In this document: piece by piece, positions 1-6,690 of the stretch
How the letters are laid out: each line of letters starts with the position of its first letter
How positions within the stretch are numbered: position 1 is the stretch's first letter
NCBI GenBank assembly: GCA_031411835.1
Contig: JANOBV010000092.1
Location: 1-13,728 of the forward strand
Direction: 5' to 3'
DNA: 13,728 bases
DNA from: JADKIH01 sp031411835
GTDB taxonomy: Bacteria > Bacteroidota > Bacteroidia > AKYH767-A > 2013-40CM-41-45
The notes under the pieces: generated by a model
Databases searched by the model: none
What the model was told of the DNA's origin: nothing
Seen by the model: the letters and a program-made list of their open reading frames with translations, nothing else
Position numbers and translations under genes: made by a program

Positions 1-1674
1 CTTGCAAACTATCCCGAAAGCAAAGGAGATTTGTGTGTGTCATTCATTCAGCGAACTATTCAGTTAATGAATAAGAAAGATATTTTAGGAGTTGTTTCTC
101 AAAACAATTGGATGTATTTGTCCTCACTAAAAGATTTCAGAAAATTATTTTTAGCAAAGCAAACTTTGAAAGAATGTATTGATTTAGGAAGCAATGCTTT
201 TGAAGACATAAACGGTGAGAAAACAAATGTTGCGTTATGTATTATAGGAAACTCTGAAATAAAAACCACAAGGTTCTACAATTTAAAATTCAAAAACCTT
301 TACGAGAAAAAAGGTTTGTTGTCACAAAATAATATTTCTGCCGAACTGACTTTTGAATTAAACCAAAACCAGTTTTTGAAAAACAGTCATTATGAATTCA
401 ACTATCAATTAGAACATCGTTTTGAAAACATTCAAGGGCTGCAACTTTATTCAGAGTTTGCAAATCCGATGCAAGGAACTTCAACAGGAAACAATACTGA
501 TTTTGTAAAATTTGCTTGGGAAGTAAACGGAAGTCCCGAATGGAAATTGGTTAGCAAAGGTGGTGGTTTCAGCAAATGGACTGGCTTGAATTATTACAAA
601 GTGCATTGGGGAGAAAATGCAGAAATTATAAAAGCGAATAAGGGAAGTGCTTTAAGAAACATTGATAGAATTCCTACAACTCAACTTGTCTACAGCGATA
701 CTGGATCATTGGGCTTGAATGTTAGAGTGCTAAAAGAAAATCAAGTTTTCATTGCATCGGGACCAGGAATTCAAGTCTTGAAAGGTGATAAATATGCTCA
801 CCTTGCTTTTCTGAATTCAAAGATTGCAACTTTCCTTTTGAAACTTATCAATCCAAAGTTTACAATAAGTGCAGGTTATATTTCTAAAATTCCTGTTGCT
901 CAAAATATTTTGGACTCAAAATTCATTGCTAAGAAAAGCAAAGAGTGTTTGGAGTTGAAAGAAAAATATCTGCAAAAGAAGTTACCAAACTTTGAGTTTC
1001 AACATTTCAATTATTCCACAATAAAGAATCTTGAATCGTTTATTGAAAAGTTAATCATTGAAGATATTGAAAGCGATTTTAAGCGACTTTTCCTAGAATC
1101 AAAAATTGAATCAGCAATTAGAAAGCAATACAATTTCAATTCAAAAGAATTGAACGAAGTGAAAAGTGTTGTCGGCGAATCTCCTTTCTTCAACAAGAAA
1201 AAAACTTTGAAAGTAAATTCGGAACAGTTGGATTTGCTTCTCTCTGGAAGTGTTGATTTGAATTGCTTGTCAACAAGCAGAGCAATAAATGGTTATTCGG
1301 TTGGTAGCGAAAGTGTGTTTGAAGATTTGTCTTACAAACTTGATATAAACCCGAAACCGCTTTTTTATTTTATTAAAAATAATGTTGTTGATTTCAAAAT
1401 CACAAAGGCAAAATATTTCAATGACTTATTGCACAAAATTATTTTGAATGAGTTAGGTGTAAAGCAAATTACAATTTACAAATTTAAGGTTTTTGATTTG
1501 GCAAAATTAATTGAATCAATTAAGTCAAAATATTCTTTCTTGAAGGAGCGAACCAATTTGACTGAACACATTATTTCAATTCTTCAAACACATCATAAGA
1601 TTAGCTTCTTCAACAAACCTCTGGTCTCTTATTCAAAAGAATCTTTAACAGTCGGACATACTCACAATGGATAA
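1..1674 (+). CDS. Adenine-specific DNA methyltransferase, Eco57I/PglX-like, C-terminal part (5' end outside window)
   Basis: The reading frame is open from base 1 and the residues before the TTG at 31 (LANYPESKGD) look like coding sequence. The next residues fit the 'GDL-x-V-x-F-I-x-R' segment that follows the NPPY motif in this family, so TTG 31 is not the start and the SAM-binding motifs lie off the left edge. Visible parts, counting residue 1 at base 31, are GVVSQNNWMYLSS (20-32), a DLGSNAFEDINGE block (51-63), a target-recognition-like region with STGNNTDFV (151-159) and KGGGFSKWTG (176-185), and LNSKIA...ISKIPV (261-289). The last is the usual 'LNS...P' end of a recognition half. The pattern resembles BREX PglX and type IIG enzymes. 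The family transfers a methyl group from SAM to N6 of adenine in DNA. Roughly 260 further residues after IPV are charged and helical-looking. The gene overlaps the next one by 8 bp, suggesting translational coupling. Whether this is BREX, type IIG or a plain type II methylase cannot be decided from the fragment. Confidence 0.82.
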   Translation, partial: LANYPESKGDLCVSFIQRTIQLMNKKDILGVVSQNNWMYLSSLKDFRKLFLAKQTLKECIDLGSNAFEDINGEKTNVALCIIGNSEIKTTRFYNLKFKNLYEKKGLLSQNNISAELTFELNQNQFLKNSHYEFNYQLEHRFENIQGLQLYSEFANPMQGTSTGNNTDFVKFAWEVNGSPEWKLVSKGGGFSKWTGLNYYKVHWGENAEIIKANKGSALRNIDRIPTTQLVYSDTGSLGLNVRVLKENQVFIASGPGIQVLKGDKYAHLAFLNSKIATFLLKLINPKFTISAGYISKIPVAQNILDSKFIAKKSKECLELKEKYLQKKLPNFEFQHFNYSTIKNLESFIEKLIIEDIESDFKRLFLESKIESAIRKQYNFNSKELNEVKSVVGESPFFNKKKTLKVNSEQLDLLLSGSVDLNCLSTSRAINGYSVGSESVFEDLSYKLDINPKPLFYFIKNNVVDFKITKAKYFNDLLHKIILNELGVKQITIYKFKVFDLAKLIESIKSKYSFLKERTNLTEHIISILQTHHKISFFNKPLVSYSKESLTVGHTHNG

Positions 1675-4126
1675 GGCATTAGAGATATACGCTTATATTT
1701 TGAAAGAACACCTTTCAAAGTGTTTTGCAAAGCAGCAAAGCATAAATCCTGTTGAACTCAATCAAGAAAGGTTCAAAGTGAAAGTGGTTTTTACCGCTTC
1801 AATTATTTTCATGAAGAACAATTCCAAAAGAGAAGACTGCAAGATTGTTTCTGCAACTTATGACTGGCTTAAAATTTCATTCGCTGCCGAAAATCTATTT
1901 ACAGCAATCATTGATAACGCAAGTGAAGGACTAATAAAGTTAGTTGATGATAACCTTTGCAATTTGATAGGTGTTGAATCAATTGATGTTCCTACACTTT
2001 ACGAAACGCTATTGGGTATTGAAACTGGAAATGAAAGTAACGGAACAGAAATTTCAACTGCAAAAAATTACAGAAACAAGTTAGGTAGTTATTACACACC
2101 TGCGAACTTTGCAAAATCAGTTACTGGAAAAACTATTGACGCTTTTTTTGAATTGAATTTCGGAAGTGTTAGCGAAGAACTTATAAAAGAAATTCCTTCA
2201 ATAAGTTTTGCTGATTTTTCTTGCGGTGCTGGCAATTTTTTAATTGCAGTTATTGACTACTTTGAAAACCTATTTGCTAAGTGGAATATTGAGGCAGAAA
2301 AACAATTTGAATTGCTGAAAGCAATTGTTTTAAATATTTCCGCCTTTGATGTGGATTGCTTGGCCTTGGAAGTTGCAAAACTGAATTTGCTTTTGAAAAT
2401 TAAACAACCATCACTTTATAGATCAGTGAATGAAAAATTCATTCATGCAAACTTTTTATTACAGTCCGATTTTGCAATTGATGAATCAAAAAAGATTGAG
2501 GTTTTTTCAAGTGGATTTATTTATCATGAGCAACTCAGTTTGAGTAAAGACAAATTAAAAAATTATGATGTTGTTTTAGGTAATCCTCCTTGGGAGAAAA
2601 TAAGGTTTGAGGAAAAAATGTTTTATGCTCTCTATTCAAATACTGTTTCTGAAAATCATTTCAAGTCAACTCGAACAAGTGAGATTACAGAAACAGAATT
2701 GACCAATATTGCATTGGCTGAATATTCAAAAGTGTTCAAACTTGAAATTGAAAAAGCCAAATCAGATTTAAAAAAAAATCCCTTTTTCGCTTTGTCAAAC
2801 AATGGCGAATTGAATACCTACGCTTTGTTTACTGATGCTGCAGTAAAGTTGAAAACCAAAAGAGGTGTTGTTGGTTTGGTTTTGAAAAGTGCACTTGTAA
2901 CAAGTCAGGTGAATCAAAATCTTTTCAAATACCTGACAAAGGAAAATTTTGTTGTTGCGATTTATGATTTTATCAATCGTAAAAAGATTTTCAATATTGA
3001 TAGCAGAGAACGGTTCTGTTTTTTGCTGTTGGGTAATTCAAAGAGTGAAAGGTTTCATGTTTCAATGAACCTTAGTGAAGTTTCAGAAATTGAGATAGCA
3101 AAATCAGAAATTGAATTGTCTTACGAAAGTTTGAAGTTGCTAAACCCATTTACTGGAATGCTCCCAAACTTCTCAAACAAAAGAGAAGCAGATTTTCTTT
3201 TAAGAGTATCTTGCGACTTTCCATTTTTCAAAAATGCTTATAAGAATGTCAGATTCGGAAGAATCGTTCATCTTACAAGTCATGCAGAGTTTATCACAAA
3301 GAAAAAAGTAGAAGATAATGTTCCGATTTATGAGGGGAAATTCTTCAACCAGTTTGACGGAAAGTTTTCAGGGTTTAATGGGGTTGCCGATATATTGAGA
3401 TATGGCAACAAATCTTCTTCTATCAATATTGAAGAAGCAAAAAAAGAGATTGCAAATTATTTTCCTGAATCAAGATTTTTTATAAGTGCTGAAAAGTGGC
3501 AACAGCTTTCTAAAAATCACAATGAGAAATTTATGTTAGCTTGGAGAAGTTTAACTTCTGCAACAAACACAAGAACCTGCATTGCAACTGTATTACCATT
3601 TGTCCCTGCATTACAATCAGTTCAGTTCATAACTACAAACCAAAATGACTTACTGTATTTAGCAGGGCTTTTTAATTCGGTAGTGTTTGATTTTATCTTG
3701 AAGAAAAAATTGAGTGGAATTGATTTAACTCAGTCGGTAATAAATCAAATACCTGTTCCGAAAATTGAGCAAACCACAAGCAAAATATATTTTAAGGGTG
3801 GCGAAGTCACCATTAAACATCACATTTCGTTGCTTGTGTCTTCTCTTTTAAGAAATGATGTTCGTTTGAATACTCTCTTTCAGGATTTGGAATTGCAAAA
3901 TGAAATCAGAAGCGAAAGCAAATTTGAAACTGTCAGAAAAATTGATTTGCTTTTTATGGCTCTCTATAAATTGACTGATTCAGAAGTTGAACTTGTGCTT
4001 GCTGAATTCAGCAAGCAATATTCCAAAGAAGATTTGAGTTGGTTTAAAAGTGAGTTAGAGGCGATACAACTAAATGAAACCATAAGCCCTGCCAGTAGTC
4101 TCATTTCCCATCTTTCCCCAAGTTGA
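1667..4126 (+). CDS. N6-adenine DNA methyltransferase of a restriction-modification system
   Basis: This complete 819-residue methyltransferase starts at ATG 1667, inside the last 8 bp of the preceding methylase gene, so the two are probably co-translated. Visible motifs are motif X, LGSYYTPANFA (139-149); SAM-binding motif I, DFSCGAGNFL (183-192); the acidic motif II, FDVD (227-230); and catalytic motif IV, NPPW (306-309), typical of N6-adenine methylation. After a long insert, GVVGLVLKSALV continues the catalytic fold. The C-terminal half has VPIYEGKFFNQFDGKFS, SLTSATNTRTCIATVLP and GLFNSVVFDF...INQIPVP. These match the recognition half of Eco57I-like and DISARM DrmMI-like enzymes. It should protect host DNA by methylation. 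No endonuclease motif is evident in it, so cutting may be done by the PLD nuclease encoded opposite. Its last 18 codons run antisense through the 3' end of that nuclease gene. Base composition is A/T-rich like the rest of the island. The class is secure; the sequence specificity is unknown. Confidence 0.9.
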   Translation: MDKALEIYAYILKEHLSKCFAKQQSINPVELNQERFKVKVVFTASIIFMKNNSKREDCKIVSATYDWLKISFAAENLFTAIIDNASEGLIKLVDDNLCNLIGVESIDVPTLYETLLGIETGNESNGTEISTAKNYRNKLGSYYTPANFAKSVTGKTIDAFFELNFGSVSEELIKEIPSISFADFSCGAGNFLIAVIDYFENLFAKWNIEAEKQFELLKAIVLNISAFDVDCLALEVAKLNLLLKIKQPSLYRSVNEKFIHANFLLQSDFAIDESKKIEVFSSGFIYHEQLSLSKDKLKNYDVVLGNPPWEKIRFEEKMFYALYSNTVSENHFKSTRTSEITETELTNIALAEYSKVFKLEIEKAKSDLKKNPFFALSNNGELNTYALFTDAAVKLKTKRGVVGLVLKSALVTSQVNQNLFKYLTKENFVVAIYDFINRKKIFNIDSRERFCFLLLGNSKSERFHVSMNLSEVSEIEIAKSEIELSYESLKLLNPFTGMLPNFSNKREADFLLRVSCDFPFFKNAYKNVRFGRIVHLTSHAEFITKKKVEDNVPIYEGKFFNQFDGKFSGFNGVADILRYGNKSSSINIEEAKKEIANYFPESRFFISAEKWQQLSKNHNEKFMLAWRSLTSATNTRTCIATVLPFVPALQSVQFITTNQNDLLYLAGLFNSVVFDFILKKKLSGIDLTQSVINQIPVPKIEQTTSKIYFKGGEVTIKHHISLLVSSLLRNDVRLNTLFQDLELQNEIRSESKFETVRKIDLLFMALYKLTDSEVELVLAEFSKQYSKEDLSWFKSELEAIQLNETISPASSLISHLSPS

Positions 4127-5302
4127 AGAGTTTTCAATTAGCTTATCTCTATCATCAGTATCAAGTATTTCAAGTTTGTAGTTTGTATCGTCAATCCTTG
4201 TAAATAAAAGTATTTTGTTTACAAATCCTCCATCTTGACCTAATTGCATTCTTGAAATTGCGGTTAGTTTCTCATCATCATCCGTTACTCCTTTCAATTG
4301 CATTCTCCAATTGCTGTTTCCTGGGGTGTAAAAAACAGGATTTACTTTATAAATCTTTCCTCCTAAGTGAATATCAATATTTTTTGAAACATCAACAGTA
4401 TCAGGATCTAAGCCGAAATAGACTACACTACCTTGAAGTAGTTCTCCGTTATGTTTTCCCTTCTTAGACATATCAAGTTGATTTTTTGAACCACCTGTCA
4501 TTCTCCCTGTTTCAATCCACATTGAGCCTTCTGGTAATTCAATAGTTTCGTTTACAACATTTAGTTCTTTATTTTCCTCAACAAGTATCTCCTCTTTGGA
4601 AACAACTTTCTTAAATCCTCTTGGCGGTCTTTTTGGCTTTAGTTTTCCGAAACTTTTTAATAACGCATCATAAGCAGCAGAATCTTTTTCACCAAACTCT
4701 CGGTTAATTTTATTGAACTTAGCTCTATTAACTATTTCAGGCAAAACGATTTTGCTGTTGACAAGAATTTCCAAAACTTCAGCAGTAAGTCTTTGGCAAC
4801 TTGGGTGGTCGTTATTAATTATCCTGTTGTAGTGCTCATAAATATCAGCCAAAAATTCAATCCCCATTTCATCATCTTCGTTATTGAAATTGACGCACAC
4901 AGAAGATTCAATACTTTGGAAAAGTCCTCTTTCGGTCAAGTTGGAAGAACCTACAACTGCTCTTGAAAAAGTATCCCCTTCAAAAGTATAAATTTTTGGA
5001 TGGTAAATAATATTGTTAGGTGAGAAAACAATGTAGGTTTCAAGTTCAAGTTCAATAAGTTTCTCTAAAGCTTCTTTGGAAGTTCCGTTCAAATCAACTC
5101 CTACATACAAACGAATTGCTCCACCTCTTTCTTTAAAAGCTGTTAGCTGGTCAATAATATTATTGATACCACCAATGCTAACGAATGCAACAAACGCATT
5201 GAAAGAATTAAATTGTTCATCAGTAAATGAATCTATAATTAAATTTCCTACTGTGGAATCACTTGTTGGGTCTAAACCCTGTCCGATAAATTTAAGCTCC
5301 AT
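4070..5302 (-). CDS. PLD-family restriction endonuclease, BfiI/NgoFVII-like
   Basis: This 410-residue protein has an N-terminal phospholipase-D-type nuclease domain (about 1-165). It contains one HKD-like motif: H101-P-K103, then GSSN with N121, then E132. The spacings H to N (20) and N to E (11) are, as I recall them, those of H105/K107/N125/E136 in BfiI, which cuts DNA without metal ions as a dimer with one active site formed by two subunits. A single motif per chain fits that arrangement. Residues about 200-255 are a lysine-rich linker (KPKRPPRGFKK). Residues 255-410 form a separate domain that could be the sequence-recognition part, as the B3-like domain is in BfiI, but I see no diagnostic motif there. 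The ATG at 5302 is the first in frame, after an upstream stop. The gene faces the two methylase genes and overlaps the second by 57 bp. Function as the cutting partner of those methylases is inferred from context. A stand-alone PLD defence nuclease is the alternative. Confidence 0.82.
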   Translation of the reverse strand: MELKFIGQGLDPTSDSTVGNLIIDSFTDEQFNSFNAFVAFVSIGGINNIIDQLTAFKERGGAIRLYVGVDLNGTSKEALEKLIELELETYIVFSPNNIIYHPKIYTFEGDTFSRAVVGSSNLTERGLFQSIESSVCVNFNNEDDEMGIEFLADIYEHYNRIINNDHPSCQRLTAEVLEILVNSKIVLPEIVNRAKFNKINREFGEKDSAAYDALLKSFGKLKPKRPPRGFKKVVSKEEILVEENKELNVVNETIELPEGSMWIETGRMTGGSKNQLDMSKKGKHNGELLQGSVVYFGLDPDTVDVSKNIDIHLGGKIYKVNPVFYTPGNSNWRMQLKGVTDDDEKLTAISRMQLGQDGGFVNKILLFTRIDDTNYKLEILDTDDRDKLIENSSTWGKMGNETTGRAYGFI

Positions 5303-5441
5303 ATTGATGCAATATTCTTTATTTTATTTTGGTTTCCTATTCAGGTTTTAAAAGTAATTAAAGATATGATTCTGTGTACTGAATTTCTTAAAGCAGTTTA
5401 GAAAACACCCTTACAACAAAAACTAACTCAACTATAAAACC

Positions 5442-5478
5442 AAAAAAGTCAGAAATCTTTCGAACTTCTGACTTTTTT
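5442..5478 (-). terminator. Rho-independent terminator, downstream of korB
   Basis: A perfect 13-bp stem (5442-5454 with 5466-5478) encloses an 11-nt loop (5455-5465). The stem is GTCAGAA and its complement flanked by six A and six T, so it can work as a terminator on either strand. It lies 23 bp beyond the korB stop codon. The only other transcription unit nearby, the PLD nuclease, begins on the far side and runs away from it, so korB termination is its evident job. It also marks the border between the A/T-rich island and the kor genes. Confidence 0.85.
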
Positions 5479-5501
5479 ATTTCTGAATTTTGGCATTTTA
5501 A

Positions 5502-6530
5502 TTAGTTCACCGTCCAAGTCTCCCGCCCCCTCAACAACGCATCCAAATCCCCTTCCCCCTTCTTCGCCTTCGCATCATCAATCTGCTTCGTCATCGAGTC
5601 CTCATAACACTCCCGCTTCTCAACATAGAACACACCGAACGGACGTGGTAAATGATTAGGATTTTTTGGGTTGTCGAAGAAGCGACTGAGGATGCCGGCT
5701 TTTACTCTGTCGGTTTCGTCGTGAATCCACATGTCGTTGGCTGATAGGCCTGATGTGGTAAGGTCTACTATGGTTGGTGTGAAACCGTCTAGGCGAATTC
5801 CTTTGTCGGAGTTTTCTCCGAAGATCAATGGCTTGCCGGCTTCCATGAAAAGTGTTTCATTTTTCTTCGACGATTTTTCTGTGAAGACTTCGAAGGCACC
5901 ATCGTTAAATACGTTACAGTTCTGGTAGATCTCTACGAAGCTTGCACCTTTGTGCTCGTTTGCACGGCGTAGGATCGCTTGCAGATGTTTCGGATCACGG
6001 TCCATGCTGCGCGCAACAAATGTTGCATCGGCTCCCATGCAAAGTGCAATCGGATTGAACGGATGATCGATCGATCCCATCGGTGTCGACTTCGTTACTT
6101 TTCCTTGCTCTGATGTTGGTGAGTATTGTCCTTTCGTTAAACCGTAGATCTCATTGTTGAACAATAAAATGTTCACGTCGAAATTACGGCGTAACATGTG
6201 GATCGTATGATTGCCACCGATCGATAACGCATCGCCATCGCCCGTCACTAACCAAACACTCAACTCCGGACGAGAACCTTTCAGTCCGCTCGCTATCGCT
6301 GTTGCACGACCATGAATGGAATGCATACCATACGTCTCCATGTAATACGGAAAACGCGATGAACATCCGATACCGGAAATGAATACTATATTTTCACGAG
6401 GAATCCCTAACTCAGGAATTACTGTCTGTGCTTGTTTAACAATGGAATAATCCCCGCAACCGGGACACCAACGTATCTCTTGATCTGTGACGAGGTCTTT
6501 GTTTGTGAACTTTTCTGTTACTGGTTCCAT
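5502..6530 (-). CDS. korB: 2-oxoacid (2-oxoglutarate):ferredoxin oxidoreductase, beta subunit
   Basis: This is the 342-residue thiamine-diphosphate subunit of a KorAB-type enzyme, which converts 2-oxoglutarate, CoA and oxidised ferredoxin to succinyl-CoA, CO2 and reduced ferredoxin in the cytoplasm, reversibly. All four cysteines expected for the [4Fe-4S] cluster are present: C22 and C25 in WCPGCGDY, C56 in GIGCSSRFPYY, and C205 in YQNCNVF. The thiamine-diphosphate/Mg motif is GDGD (97-100) followed by NNEIYG (125-130). HGRATAIASG (73-82) is also typical. Length matches the family. The start ATG sits 7 bp from the large inverted repeat that fills the korA-korB spacer, so its initiation region may be affected by that structure. 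It is transcribed after korA, probably in one operon, and ends at a strong terminator. 2-Oxoglutarate is the best guess for the substrate because of the two-subunit layout with a gamma-alpha fusion. Pyruvate or another 2-oxoacid cannot be excluded. Confidence 0.94.
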   Translation of the reverse strand: MEPVTEKFTNKDLVTDQEIRWCPGCGDYSIVKQAQTVIPELGIPRENIVFISGIGCSSRFPYYMETYGMHSIHGRATAIASGLKGSRPELSVWLVTGDGDALSIGGNHTIHMLRRNFDVNILLFNNEIYGLTKGQYSPTSEQGKVTKSTPMGSIDHPFNPIALCMGADATFVARSMDRDPKHLQAILRRANEHKGASFVEIYQNCNVFNDGAFEVFTEKSSKKNETLFMEAGKPLIFGENSDKGIRLDGFTPTIVDLTTSGLSANDMWIHDETDRVKAGILSRFFDNPKNPNHLPRPFGVFYVEKRECYEDSMTKQIDDAKAKKGEGDLDALLRGRETWTVN

Positions 6531-6537
6531 ATTGATT

Positions 6538-6690
6538 GGTAAGTAGTAAGTGGTAAGTAGTAAGTGGCTTTTCGAAAGAAATTTTTTCTCGATGCTTTTA
6601 TCTTATTGTTATTTATAGGTAAGTGTAATTAGTAATCATCTAGCAGTTAAGTAGCCCATGCTACTTACTACTTACCAATTACTACTTACC
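6538..6690. repeat. Large inverted repeat of heptamer units filling the korA-korB spacer
   Basis: The left arm (6538-6567) contains GGTAAGTAGTAAGT twice in tandem (6538-6551 and 6552-6565), i.e. alternating 7-bp units TAAGTAG and TAAGTGG. The right arm (6661-6690) is its reverse complement with 28 of 30 positions matching, and 93 nt lie between. A related degenerate copy occurs inside, around 6618-6637. The right arm overlaps the end of korA and provides its TAG stop. The left arm ends 7 bp before the korB start. In mRNA the arms could pair into a stem of about 28 bp spanning the intercistronic region. No target-site duplication is visible at the edges. Confidence 0.85.

Noticed and set aside
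1..1674. Calling the first gene brxX/pglX outright
   Set aside because: Only the C-terminal part is visible and no other BREX gene is present; the same pattern occurs in type IIG and other Eco57I-like enzymes.
6538..6690. CRISPR array or insertion sequence in the korA-korB spacer
   Set aside because: The units are 7 bp with no spacers, no transposase is encoded, and no target duplication is seen at the edges.
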